From Gerris lacustris (Eukaryota; Arthropoda; Insecta; Hemiptera; Gerridae), in assembly GCA_951217055.1 (NCBI GenBank), contig OX578280.1, positions 47,123,882 through 47,187,881 on the forward strand: a DNA stretch of 64,000 bases, in the 5' to 3' direction. The notes beneath the pieces were generated by a model. The model searched no databases, was not told the origin of the DNA, and saw nothing but the letters and a program-made list of their open reading frames with translations. Numbering within the stretch: position 1 is the stretch's first letter; each line of letters opens with the position of its first letter. Both the position numbers and the translations under genes were made by a program. This document shows, piece after piece, positions 1 through 11,740 of this stretch.

Positions 1-1079
1 AGCTTATTAATTAAAAAGTGTAGAAAAACAAGTTTTGTAATAACAATTGCCACTATTTTATTTAAAACAGGGGGTTCAATTTGCCAAGTAGGGTCCACTC
101 TGCTTTTGAAATCCATCTTGCCTTAATCGATATTTTAATTTAACATTGTTTTATTTTAAGTAGAGAAATTATTTTAAAGATCTAGAATTTGCAAGAAATT
201 ATATTAAGAGGTATAAGCAGAATGAGCTAATTCCATTGTTTCAACTTTCAACTAAATTTTAGAAAGAGGTTCCGATACGGACAATTTTGTTTCCTTACCT
301 TATGTCTTTTTATATGTTTACTTTTGTTTGACAACTTAATTAAAATCATTTTTGGCTGGCTGTTGTGCCTCAGATTAAATTTTTTATTGATTTTTTTACA
401 GTCAATTGAGCGATTATATTGTCACTTCTCAATGTTTAAGTGCAAATAGGATTAGTATTATTTATTAATTGCAATCATTATCCTAATTGGTATTAAAGGT
501 TAAAGTATCTTTATGTACAATTTGTTAATTTATATTTATTTGTTTATAGTCAAATGGGTGAATAGATTATTAAATTGCACTTATCTAGGACTGAAGCTTA
601 TGATATATTTAATGTCTAAAATGCTCAGTTTGCAACTGACGATTTGGAAAATCAAAGTTTCTCATTTGAGGTAGAAATAGGGGGAATGACAAATGAACAA
701 CCGTCAGTCTTATGGAATGGACAGGAATCAAAATGTGACTTTTTTTATCCCAATATTTAGGAGGCTAGAGGTAGTACCATGTTGTAGCCATTAGGATATT
801 ACTCCTACAGTTCAAGTCCTCCTAGTGGGGGAGAGCTGTTATTATAGTCAGGGTGCCCATAGGCAAAAAAGTAACTTATATACATACTCTTTCCTAACCC
901 TTTTGTATGGCTTGTTTAGGCAAAGTCTGACACCGTTTTCCTCTGTGACTTTTTTTAGTTTTGGGGCGTTTTATTTTTTTATTTGAACCCTAAAATTTTG
1001 ACGCGTCAGACTTGAAAATCGAAAAAAGTTCTGCGTCAGACAATATTAAAATGTTGATTTATAGGGTTCAAATAATGTA
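1..1079. other. Intergenic AT-rich sequence, nothing recognised
   Basis: No frame of useful length, no RNA gene and no repeat family seen elsewhere in the window was recognised here. The stretch is simply AT-rich. Confidence 0.5.
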
Positions 1080-1199
1080 TCTTGAGAAAATCAGCTGGTT
1101 AATAATCATTAATTAATATTAGTTCATATTAATTAATATCCATCATTATTAATTAAAATAATTAATATCATTAATTAATAACTGGCTGATATTTCAAGA
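1080..1199. repeat. Long AT-rich hairpin (inverted repeat)
   Basis: The left flank (cttgagaaaatcagctggtt) pairs with the right flank (aactggctgatatttcaag) with a few mismatches. The interior is built of attaatatt/aattaatat blocks that also pair. The whole can fold into one imperfect stem of about 50 bp per arm. It lies 36 bp outside the foldback element at 1236. It could be a small MITE; no clear target duplication was found. Confidence 0.55.
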
Positions 1200-1235
1200 T
1201 TCTGTTTTTCAATTGTTTATATACCTTCATATGTA

Positions 1236-1684
1236 CTGTAGGAACGCCGAGAGAATGTGCGTGGAAAAATGGATCTTGGGTCGAAGTTTCAAACTTACTA
1301 TCGACTTTACTTCGAGATATATCGCTATTCCTCTAGGCTGAGTCCCCTCCAGGTACTCGAACTTTTCTACCTTTTTTAAAAAGTGACATTTTTTCGGCAC
1401 ATTTTCACAAGGCCCAACTTTAACATCTCACTGCTTTAAGAGTTCTTACCCAAATCAAACCAAATTCACAGGGTTTTTAGAACTCATATAAATGTAGAAG
1501 CCTACTTAGTTTCAAGTCAAAAAGTAAATTAGTTTTACATTAATTAACGAATTTAATGGGATCTGATATCCAAATGAACCCAATGAAAATTATTATTGAG
1601 CATTATTTTTTAACATTTGTTGATACATTATTAGAAAATAATAAATAATATTATTATGCTATCAAAGTAATATTTTAAAACGCA
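1236..1684 (+). repeat. Left inverted arm of the 2.56-kb foldback element
   Basis: The arm begins ctgtaggaacgcc directly after TA and ends at about acgca. Its reverse complement is the arm at 3351-3799. Differences are mostly scattered substitutions plus a few 1-2 base gaps, showing that the arms have diverged since insertion. Confidence 0.75.
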
Positions 1685-1994
1685 ATTTCTTTTACAAATA
1701 TTTCTATTGTTATCCATTATTTAATGTAGAACTATTTATATATGACAATTGAAAATTAGGCGAAAATGTGAAACACGCACTAAAAAACTATACGTTGAGA
1801 TGGGATGTACTCGTATGTACCAAAGTAAGTAATTTTATGTACTTACAGATAAAAACAAAACGTTGAGCAGAGAAATCCAAGTAAGAGTGCCAGTTCAAAT
1901 TTTCCAAGGAGATGCCAAATACGAAAGATATGATCACGGATATATAAGATGTTATCGACAAAGCGATTGTCCTAAGAATGACTGAAACATATGT

Positions 1995-2025
<31 letters not shown>

Positions 2026-2590
2026 CATTTTTAGCTAAACAGTTTGTTGAAAGGAAAGCGGCTTGTATTATGAGATTATTTTCTTGCAAATATGTATAAA
2101 TTTTTACAATTTTCTATGTAAGATTGCACTTCTTTAAAAAATAAAGGGTTTATCCCAATCCAAACTAAGGTCAATCACCACCCAAAAGTAACTAATCCCA
2201 TTCCTTCATCCTTCCGCTTTTTATAATCCTAAATCCTACCTGCCCGTTAAGTAGCTCATGCCCTATCAATATTTAGAGAACATATTATTCAGATAAAGAT
2301 TACAGTGCTGCTTAAAACTAGTAAGACATCATGCGTTTTAAAATATTTCTTTGATAGCAAAGATGGATTAAAATAATAGGACTGGTTTATAAGACAAAAC
2401 CTTAACAGAAAAATAAAGAAAAAAATACGTTTCAAAGAAACGAATTTATTTTAAATATGTTTAATACAATTTGTATACTTAATGTTTTCTTAAAAATGTT
2501 ATACATTTTTAAAAATAAATATTATTTTATAATCTATAATCAGATTAAGTTTTAAAATTAGTAAGATACTAGGCATCGCGTGGCTCTATC

Positions 2591-3239
2591 ATTGAAGCGA
2601 GCGTATAGTAATAAATATGTATTGAATATTGAAAAAAAAAAATTATTGTGAATCATGATGAGTTGATAGATAATGGGTCTGGTAGTAGTGCAGCGGCTAG
2701 TAGTAAGGGAACCACCCCGCATTCTTACTATTCCACTAACCACACATCTCTATTTCAATATTTATAATTTGTATCTCTTTGCTACAAACAAACTACTGCA
2801 TGTATCAAATTGAAATTTTGCATGCCTGTTTCAATTGTGCATCAGATGGTGTCTATGAAGTTTTATTAAAATCGTTACGTTAGAACGTAAGATATCGGTA
2901 AAAAGGTTGTTTTCTCTATTTTAAACGTTTAGGCCCGCTTTAATAGTTTTAGCGATCTTTATTAATTCATAGCGGTGTCGCTGTTGGTTTTACTAAAAAA
3001 TGTTATTTGAAAAAAATGTTCGTCTCATCGAATAGATGATGATAGAATCTTTTCCCGTCCTGAAATTCCAATTTAATTTTTAAACCTCTCGTTTACGCGA
3101 GCGTTGCGCGCGAACTCTTGGACGGATCACGCTGTCCAACGAACTTAGCCTGAGTATTAGTAAGAGGATCATGTATACCAAATTTCAACTAAATCGGTCA
3201 ACTTTTACTCAAGTTATCGTCACACGCGTGAACGTTACT

Positions 3240-3299
<60 letters not shown>

Positions 3300-3347
3300 C
3301 GGAGCATATTTCGTTGAATGTAGGAAGCTCGCTACGCTCGCTTCAAT
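2591..3347. mobile_element. Family C MITE-like element with 15-bp terminal inverted repeats
   Basis: The left end reads attgaagcgagcgta and the right end is its exact reverse complement (tacgctcgcttcaat). The 757-bp interior has no long frame and carries a GACA microsatellite near its right end. A second copy is recognisable at 14247-14895, sharing the left end and a body with gttttattaaaat, aagatatcggtaaaaa and a stretch about a 'cggtgtcg..gttggttttacta' core. It is nested inside the foldback element 1236-3799. Confidence 0.65.
3238..3298 (+). repeat. (GACA)n microsatellite
   Basis: About fifteen tandem copies of gaca/cagac without visible interruption. It lies inside the family C element; other dispersed families here also carry short gtctgtctgtc tracts at a similar place, so the array probably grew from such a tract. 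Confidence 0.9.
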
Positions 3348-3350
3348 CAT

Positions 3351-3799
3351 GCGTTTAAAACTATTACTTTGATAGCATAATAATATTACTTATTATTTTC
3401 TAATAATGTATCAACAAATGTTAAAAATAATGTTTAATAATAACTTTCATTGGGTTCATTTGGATATCAGATCCCATTCAATCCGTTAATTAACATCAAA
3501 CTAATTAACTTTTTGACTTGAAACTAAGTAGGCTTCTACATTTATATGAGTTCTAAAAACCCTGTGAATTTGGTTTGATTTGGATAAGAACTCTTAAAGC
3601 AGTGAGATGTTAAAGTCGGGCATTGTGAAAATGTGCCGAAAAAAATGTTACTTTTTAAACAAGGTAGAAAAGGTCGACACACCTAGAGGGGACTCTGCCT
3701 AGAGGAACATCGATATATCTAGAAGCGAAGTCGATAGTTAGTTTAAAAGTTCGACCCAAGATCGATTTTTCCACGCACATTCTCTCGGCGTTCCTACAG
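3351..3799 (-). repeat. Right inverted arm of the 2.56-kb foldback element
   Basis: Reverse complement of 1236-1684, ending ggcgttcctacag immediately before TA. Confidence 0.75.
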
Positions 3800-4116
3800 T
3801 ATATTACTTCCGTGCTTACCAAGATCAAGGTTACGGAACCACTGTAATGGTTCTAAAGAAAGCAATTTTTTATTTCCTCGAATTAAATAATCGGTAAATT
3901 ATTTGTCTGATACGGTCGAGAATAGCTTGGCGGCACAACATTGCTTAATTTATACACTTGAAAGATAATATTCCTTTGTTAAACAGTACATTTGAGAAAT
4001 TATATATGTATGATTATTTCATAGCAGAGTTGATGACCCTTTGTCAAAAAAAATATGCCTGAGTGAGGTCTGAGGGCCCGCCATTTTTTCTATAGACCAC
4101 CTCATATTCTTTAGTT

Positions 4117-4440
4117 TAATCCTAGAAATCCGTACACCAGTAAACATTTTTGGTTTCGTGTTTTTCAACATTTTTGCGAGCCAACATTTTAATCCTAGAA
4201 ATCCGTACACCAGTAAAAATTTTTGGTTTCGTGTTGTTCAACATTTTTGCGAGCCAACATATCTTCAAAACTACTCTTCCGGGTTTCATGACATTTAGAC
4301 GGTAGGTCATAACTAGCCCATTGATTTTTTCCGTTCCACAATTTTTTTTATAACACCTATATTTTTTAAAAATACTCATCCGAGTTTTAAGAAAATAGGG
4401 TGGTTTGTCGAAAGTAGCCCACATAATAATCCCACATTAA
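4117..4440 (+). repeat. Family A copy with a 73-bp tandem duplication
   Basis: A 73-bp unit starting taatcctagaaatccgtaca occurs twice in tandem (4117-4189 and 4190-4262) with few differences. Downstream come the family A landmarks: gcgagccaacat, aaaactactc, a 'gtaggtcataactagccca' block, and tgtcgaaagtagccca. Family A is dispersed through the first 36 kb; see 7428-7922 and 24467-25049 for the fullest copies. Confidence 0.6.
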
Positions 4441-6230
4441 TTTTACCCGTCGGCGCACATGGTATTGCTAAGTTAATACTTTTATCCATGTTATAAAAAA
4501 AAAAATCCGATTTAAAATAAAAGGAGAGAAACGAATAAAGTAGACAACAATAGTTCGTAAAAAAACTAATATACTTCTTCATTAATGAATAATGCAAAAA
4601 TTACGCGCATTTGTATATTTTCTTTTCATAAGTTTTGTATTACCGACTTTAAAATACTCGTAGTATGTAAAATCTTAAGGGGCGCGGCTCTTTTTATTTC
4701 CGCATTGGTACTTTGGTTTATTTATAATCTAAGCTTAGAATGTGTATTTAGTCTATTTGCAGTTAACCGTTTCCACTCGATTACTAACCAATAATAACAG
4801 TTTTCCTGTTCAAGATAGATACACATGAGGATTTCGTTTACGGAAACACATCTAATATCGCCTGACTCCGCTAGCTTTCATAGCTTCTATTTATGTAATC
4901 ACTCCTAAATTTCAGATATCTTTTAATTTATATTGATAATTTATTCAGATATCTTTAGCTAATTAAGAAAGAAGTTTTTCGAATTTTCAACTGGAATAAC
5001 TAATAACTTTGACCATTCCACTTATCTTATGGGTGATATGATAACGTTATTTTTTATGCCAAAAACTCCCTATAGTAATTGGTTCTGTCAAAATTTTGTC
5101 ATTTCTGTTTGATGTAGAAAGTAAAATAGATTGAACTAAATAAAATTGGTTTATTCGAGAAAATTTAGTTTTCTCCGGTGAACTAATTATTTTTAAATAT
5201 CAAATTGAAAATTAGTCAAACACTTATTTATAGGGAAGCATAGATGTGGCATGGCAGATTTTTTTTTAATTTTTATTATTTTTGTTCACAATTATTTTAC
5301 CTGTAAATACAAAAGTTTATTTTAACTAACATTCCCCCTTGAAAAAATTGGAGAGGGAGTTAAACGCATAAGTTATGATTTTCCTTGCACGAAGTATTGA
5401 AAGGGATTCGGCCCCTACAGACGCCGGATGATCTTTGAGATTCCGAACACTTTGTTTAGGAAGAAGTCTCATCGATCGCGTGTATTTAAGGTCGACTGTG
5501 GCGCTTTCTGGTATGCTTTTACAGACAGACATATCATTGTCTTGTTTATAAAGAAGCATTGCTCTTGAATATTTCTTGAAGTAAAGAGGGAGTTTTTTTC
5601 ATTAAGACAATGTTAAAACGTGGAAGAACATCTTATTATTGGGTTTTGTCAGCTTATCTGCTTCAGCTTCACCATATTTATGGTATTAGTTGATAGTGTT
5701 ATATAATGATGAACACGGAGGCAGTTTTTCCCTTCCTAAATGCCCCACATATTCGACTATACCAAGAAGCTTACTAATTCAGCACTGACCCGTATTTCAC
5801 ACAGAACCACGCGTTCGTATCTACACGACTTAATTGACTCTGACTGAGACCAAGGGACAGTGTTATCAATCAAAATGTTTAATATCTCATAATAATACGT
5901 CATCCATTCTATCTTTATAGTTTCATCTGCGGCGAAGGAACCTTCGCTTTAATTCTATACACAATATCTTATACTTGCTATCTCTACTTTCTAATCATAT
6001 ATATAGTTAAATACAAAAAAAAATATAAATAAATTCGCATTTTTATTTTCTCTCGTTGAAAACATTTTTATGTTATACATGCTTGAGAGTAAGTTTAACC
6101 AGTCAACTGATTATTAATTGTTATTATTATTACGTAAACTAAAAACATTTAACTGAAACGAGCGTTAATTAACTAATTTTGAAGTACGATTTTAATTAAT
6201 TTTTGTGTAATTACTTAAGCCTATGTAGAA
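4441..6230. other. Intergenic sequence, no gene recognised
   Basis: Short frames at 4585-4794 (+) and 5326-5559 (-) show no recognisable domain and no splice context, and I do not treat them as genes. No known repeat family was identified. Confidence 0.4.
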
Positions 6231-6234
6231 CGAT

Positions 6235-6610
6235 TTTTCTGCCTCAAAAATGTCCAAGGCTTCTGCCTTTTCTTTCCGTTCAGCCATCAAGGAACATTAT
6301 TGGTGTCGTTTCTGTCTGTCGTTCAATATAGTTTAGCCAACCAACATATTTTAAAAACTACTCGTCTGATTTGGATGAGATTTGAATGATGGGCCACAAT
6401 TAGCCCATTGTTGATCCCATATTAATTTCAATCTCATTGCGTCCATTCCTTTTTCTTCCACATGCGCACAAACTTGTTTTTATTTACACCTACATTTATA
6501 ACAGTTATATTCATACCTTCTCATTCGATTTTGAATTAATTTGGATGTTTTGTCGAAAGTAGCTCACAGATTTCAACCGCGAAGGGAGAACAAGTAGACA
6601 ATTATGGGTC
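6235..6610 (+). repeat. Family A dispersed repeat copy
   Basis: Contains in order the family landmarks: 'atcaaggaacattattggtg', gtctgtcgttcaat, aaccaacatattttaaaaac, actcgtctgatttgg, tagcccattgttgatccca, cttccacatgcgcacaaac and tgtcgaaagtagc. It lacks clear outer ends. Confidence 0.6.
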
Positions 6611-7427
6611 GTAAAAGCAAAACATATTACTATTACTCGAGAAAGCTATGTACCACCCTTCACACTAAAGGCCATTTCGGCTAATTCTTATTGTACGTAT
6701 CATCGAAATTTCTTTGAGTTGGACCTCTACCTGGTTTATATACAGGAGGGTTGTTTTTCTTCAGGAAATGAGCGGAGCACCGCGAAGCGGTGTGGAGCTA
6801 TTGAAAATTCAAGGGTACACAAAATTAAGGTTTTTAATTTAATGCGGGATTTTATCACCTAACCTCAAAGTGGTGGCACGTACAATCCGAATTTACCGGC
6901 TATTTTATTTCTATAATTACTGCCTCCGCTTATATATTTGCACAACTGATGTATAAATATAAAATAGCAATGAAATTATTTGACAATCCATTTCGGCAAT
7001 ACATTCAGACGATAGATTCCTACATTAATTTTATTATTAAAAGACGGTGGGGAGAAACAAGATCATAGCTGTTAAATAACCACCTTAGGGGTAAAGTATT
7101 GTCCAATTATAAGTCCTAAGTTGAATTTTTGTGGTATGTACTTGCTTGCAGATAATAGTAGTAAAGTTAGTTAGTAAATAAAGAGATAATCTAAAATAAG
7201 ATTGCTTTATTTCTTTTTTTCTTCTTCCTGTAATATTGCTGTAAAATGTAACAATAATTTACATCTGAGGTAAAATATAGAATAAGAGTAAAGATACGAA
7301 TGGTATTTTGAGTCTTATTAACAAGGCACCTGTTCTTTAATGTTACGATTCAGTGTTATAATAATAATAAATAAATGCGATGAGGTATAATAAGACTGAA
7401 ATAAAATATCATAGAATAATTAAAAAT
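6611..7427. other. Intergenic sequence, no gene recognised
   Basis: Only a short perfect GC hairpin (caccgc-gaa-gcggtg, about 6780) stands out. No coding frame is supported. Confidence 0.4.
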
Positions 7428-7922
7428 AGTCTGCCAATTAGTAAGGTACATTTAGTAAGCTTCCTCGTGTCCTATCGCGTGCTTTAATTTTTTTGTTTTT
7501 ACGATTTGATTATCTTTTTTTATTTAATTTTCTCTCCCCTTTTTTATTAATTCAATCACAATTTTTTTTTACCTGAATAAAAATATCAATTAAGCAATAA
7601 ATTTGCGCATGCGGTTGATATTAATATGGATAAAAACTGATGGGTACTTTCAAATATATAGGTGTTGATAAAAAAAGGTTTTTGTGCAACAGGAAGAAGA
7701 AGGAACACCAAAATTAACTATCAGACGAGTAGTTTATTAAGTATTTATGTATGTTGTTTCGCAAAACTTTGGAACGAAAGTCACGAGACCAAAAATGTTC
7801 CCGGAGTTCTGATACGGATTTTCTGTCTTGAATATTTTAATGTGGAGACATAAAAAAAGTCTTTCTTTAGAATGGTCACAATACTTCCGTTAGGTACCTT
7901 CAAAAATGCTCGGAAGCGAAAT
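7428..7922 (-). mobile_element. Family A element, nearly full copy, reverse orientation
   Basis: The left edge carries ctgccaattag and agcttcctcg; the right edge carries gctcggaagcg. The same pair of edges bounds the copy at 24467-25049. Inside are the family landmarks in reverse order. The outer motifs gcttcctcg and gcttccgagc are similar when read inward, suggesting short imperfect inverted ends of a MITE. A 63-codon frame inside (7662-7853) is a by-product of the repeat. Confidence 0.55.
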
Positions 7923-9008
7923 TAAAAGAAACATAAGTACCTAATGTGATTATTAATCCTATTTCGAGTTATCGATTGAACCGTCCAAACTTTGATAACA
8001 GAAAATTAGTTACCTTCAATAACCAATATATTATTTTGTGATGACAACCAAATTACTTAAAGAAAAAATTACATGAAAACTAACCACAAACAATAATTAT
8101 CCAAAGAAACATAAAATTAACCCCCAGAAAACAAAAATTAAACTTGAATTATCTAACATTAAAACAAAAATGAGCAATTACTGGGAAAATATCAAATTAT
8201 CACCAACAGATTTTGGTCACAACATTGACATAAACGCTGGTATTCACAAATAAGAACAAGTAGATAATATCCATCATTATTTAATATACATCACCCGACA
8301 ATTTTATTTTATTTTTGTTATAATTACCATTGGATTCACAGTGTTATATTGTTGTATCAGTTTAGTTTTTTTTTTGTTATCATTGATCGGTGACATCAAA
8401 AACGAAAGATAACGAAGATGTATTTCTAGTATTGATATCTCAACAGAAAGATGGGAGATGTAAAAAATCTACACTGTAGCAATGCGTCCATACTTAGAGA
8501 TAAGATATCTTTGAATGAATTATATAAATAATAAATAAACCTACATTGTTGAATGAAAAGTGAGAAACGTGGCCTAATTCGATCACAAGGAGTGTTTTAT
8601 CAAAACACTCTCTTGATTGTGATACCGTGAAAATGCACTCCTATTATTATTATATTTCCCCACCCCACTACCTCTTAATTTTAATCGTCTATTGAATTGC
8701 TGTTAATATATATATTTTTTTATTTTTTTTTTTTTATTCATTTCAGTGCAAGGTAGATGTTTGAAAGTTTATTTTTAAACCTCTACTTTTCCATTATGGT
8801 TATATACTCTGGCCAAAAGTTCTATTAAAAATGCAATTACAGCGGTATTTTGGATTATGATTCCACGACATTGGGTGTAGTACTCTTGAGCATTTAAACA
8901 TCGAAGCTAAACTTATTAATTTCTTATATACACTGCGAAAATTAGATTTACACTTTTAGTAATAGTATGGTAATTTTAATTTGTTAATAGTTAAACAGTT
9001 TTTAATAC
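7923..9008. other. Intergenic sequence, no gene recognised
   Basis: AT-rich with several homopolymer runs. No frame, RNA or dispersed family was recognised. Confidence 0.4.
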
Positions 9009-9560
9009 TTGTTTACTTTCTCATATGAAGAAAGTATTGTGATGCCGTGAAAATTCTATTTAAAATTATATTTACACTTTTTGAGGTTCCCTGAGTCCAA
9101 AAAAGTTGGGTTTTAAAAAATGACCGTCCGTCGTCTGTGAGGGAGCCTAAATTAATGGGCCGATTTTGATGAAATTTGGCATACATGATCATACCTAGGT
9201 GAAATAAACTTTTCTCTAAATTTGGGGGCGCTATCCCCCCAAAACTCTGAAAAAAAAATTATTGCAGAATTTTTTAATTGAAAACGGTTCCGACGATTTC
9301 GATTAAATAATTCTAAAATGCAGCATATTTTTAAGTATGAATCTAACGATATAAGCCGTTTTCCCGGAAAAAACTAGTTCCTGAGAAAATAGCTTTAAAC
9401 GGGGACGAAGAGAGGTCGTGTTCGATTTCGCGCCGAGGAGAATTTATTTTTATGATACATTTTGATAAAATGTTTAATGATAATTAAAAGCGAACTACGT
9501 AAACTAATGTAATGAATGGGCTAAGTAATCATGAGCTCTCGAACCGATTTTTCATTTAAC
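9009..9560 (+). repeat. Family B dispersed repeat copy
   Basis: Starts with an imperfect palindrome (tactttctcatatgaagaaa), followed by gtattgtgatg, a 'ggttccctgagtccaaaaaa' block, cgattttgatgaaatttggc, gggggcgctatccccccaaa, gataagccgttttcccgg-like sequence, a degenerate T-arm-like motif (gtgttcgatttcgcgccg), and finally ctctcgaaccgatttttca. The same order is seen at 17600-18078. Confidence 0.65.
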
Positions 9561-10707
9561 TTCACTTATCTCCAAATCTTGTTACCTAAATTTAACCCAG
9601 TTCCCGTCTACTTAGAAAGCTGAAACTTCTAATGTATTTCCGATGATAGTTTAATATGAGCCAATAGTTAATTAATTAATTAAATTGAAATTTCGATTGA
9701 AATGATTGCATTAACAAAATCTGTAGAAGAGTGTGATCACATTTTTTTTTTTAATTTACATGTTTTTACATATGAAGAATCCTTTATATTTAATCGAGTG
9801 TCCCGACGAATCACCTTGCATTTTTTTTTTTTTTTATTGCTTAGGTAAAGCAACCACATTTATTCCAATAAAAATACTTGTAAATGTTTCGATTAGTTAG
9901 TTGGTCTTTAAATGGATATAATAAATTAACTAAATTAATTTACTTAGTTTTACTGTTTTTTTTTTTTCTTAATGTAAAATTAAGCCCGTTGCCACGAGGC
10001 CTAAGGGCTCGTAGTTTTATAAGTTAACAATTTGAAGGAACAGTTTCTTCATATAATAAAAAGAAGAAGTGACCACAATTTTTACGTTGGCCCCTTTTGT
10101 ACGTCCTCCTTGGATTTTTTTTATTTTCTAATTTAAATTAGGTGATACTACCTGCCACTAAGATGATCACTTTTAGTTGGACTCTTCAGTGGTCATTTTA
10201 TTGAGGTTCTGCTGCATTCAACGCCAACATACCTAATGTTGACGTTGAACGTAACTAGGTCATTATGTTTCTGACGTTAATTTCAATAAAGAAGAATAGC
10301 TAACTCAATGAAGAAAATTCATTACTTTTTTGTGATCTAAGTAACGTTAAAATTATATTCAAGTGTTAACGTGTGTTCAATAAATTTCAGTATTTTTGTA
10401 AATCTTTACTGTTATGCAATAGGGAGAAGGGATTCTCAGTATAATATAGATCGTTGAAGAAGTTGCAACAAGGACTATAATCCCACACTGAATAGAATAT
10501 TCCTGTTAGAAATATATATTAATTTTTTAATATTTAATTCTGGTAAATAATGTAGTAATTCTAACTAGTTCTTAGAATTTCCTTAATTCATACCTGTAAC
10601 CATTAAGGAAAAATTATTTTCTGTCTGAAATATAATGGATAAATACCTTTCATTCCATAAAATGTTGACTAGTTACAAGCATATATTTTATTATTTCCCC
10701 TGATTCA
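9561..10707. other. Intergenic sequence with one short hairpin
   Basis: A 14-bp stem with one mismatch (ttcaacgccaacat / atgttgacgttgaa, loop 5) lies at 10217-10249. No gene was recognised. Confidence 0.4.
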
Positions 10708-10800
10708 AGCCGGTTCACCAATGGGCAGACTGGGCATTTGCCCAGGGCGCCGGCTTTGGAGGGGTGCCAAAATCTTGTGAAAAGGGAAGAAAGGAAGCAA
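10708..10800 (+). mobile_element. Probable hAT-type transposon terminus (relic)
   Basis: The string gttcaccaatgggcagactg, followed by ggcatttgcccagggcgccg, is the kind of end seen in many animal hAT elements of the ZMYM/DUF4371 type. No matching opposite end, 8-bp duplication or transposase frame was found, so this is called from resemblance only. Confidence 0.35.
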
Positions 10801-11519
10801 AAATCGAAAATGCATTTTTTTTGCTCGACGACTCTTTAACATCAATTATCATAGTTGGTGGCAATATAATGGTTTGTTAGTGCAATATGTAGATTGAAGC
10901 CTTTGCACTGGATGCATTATCAAGCTACATTTCGGAACAATGGATAAACGACCGAATTAGGTGTGATTCACGTTGTAATAAAGTGACTAATAGATTCTCT
11001 GAACGTTACACATGGTTAATTTATATTCATATAGGCACTCGCTCAAGCGCCAAACGGTATCTAAGTAAGAAAGAAACAACTAATTAGGAAACTCGAGCTT
11101 TTACCTTTTGTGTATGAAAAGCTCGATAATTTTGGAGAAATGTGCGGATTTCCTATTATTCACCTTCCCTGGTTATCCTTTTTCTCAATTCTCGATTATA
11201 GTTTTTGATTTCAATGTGTCCCTTCAAAATACGAATGTGTTGCTTTGAAAATATCAAAAGGTGTTTAGTGATAATAACGCTTAGATAATAGTAACGTTAC
11301 GTGCTTGCGGGGAGTATCACGAGACTAAAAACCTCAATAGATTAATTATTGAATTAAATAATACTGTTGATATTGTGCGCCTGCTTGTGAATTAAATAGA
11401 AATAATTTTTAAAAACTTGGTTGTATTTACCGATATTTTGTGTTTATCAAATATAATTATAATTAATTCTCACTTGGATAAAATACTGATGGTTTAATTT
11501 TTGAGTAATATATATTATT
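10801..11519. other. Intergenic sequence, no gene recognised
   Basis: Possible body of the hAT relic just upstream, but no transposase-like reading was found in any frame. Confidence 0.35.
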
Positions 11520-11527
11520 GTATATCG

Positions 11528-11604
11528 ATAATGGTTAGATAGTCTAACCATTGCGGCTAGACAATCTAACCATTATGATAAGATTGTCTAACCAATTTGT
11601 AGTT
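11528..11604. repeat. Cluster of interleaved palindromes
   Basis: A perfect 9-bp palindrome (atggttaga-tag-tctaaccat) is followed within a few bases by a second (agacaatct ... agattgtct), and the word 'tctaacca' or its complement 'tggttaga' occurs four times in 60 bp. Several alternative hairpins are possible. Confidence 0.7.
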
Positions 11605-11740
11605 GGACAATATTGTATTATTTCAAATTTAAACACTTTTGTTTTATTTAAGTGTTAGTTAATTATTTTTAGGAATAATTAAGTTAATTAACTTGCTTGG
11701 AAACCATATAATATGAAAAAAATTATCTTATTTGTTATTA

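Larger units (their letters stand above)
1236..3799. mobile_element. Non-autonomous DNA transposon with about 449-bp terminal inverted repeats
   Basis: Bases 1236-1684 reappear as the reverse complement at 3351-3799 with roughly 90 percent identity by eye. Both outer ends read ctgtaggaacgccgagagaa inward, and each is flanked by TA (1234-1235 and 3800-3801), which fits the TA target duplication used by Tc1/mariner-type transposases. The interior has no transposase-like frame, so it would be moved in trans. A second inverted-repeat element (2591-3347) fills the right half of the interior and stops 3 bp from the right arm. A fragment resembling the inner edge of the arm recurs at about 2329-2362, so the interior has a history of rearrangement. 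Superfamily assignment from TA alone is tentative. Confidence 0.75.
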
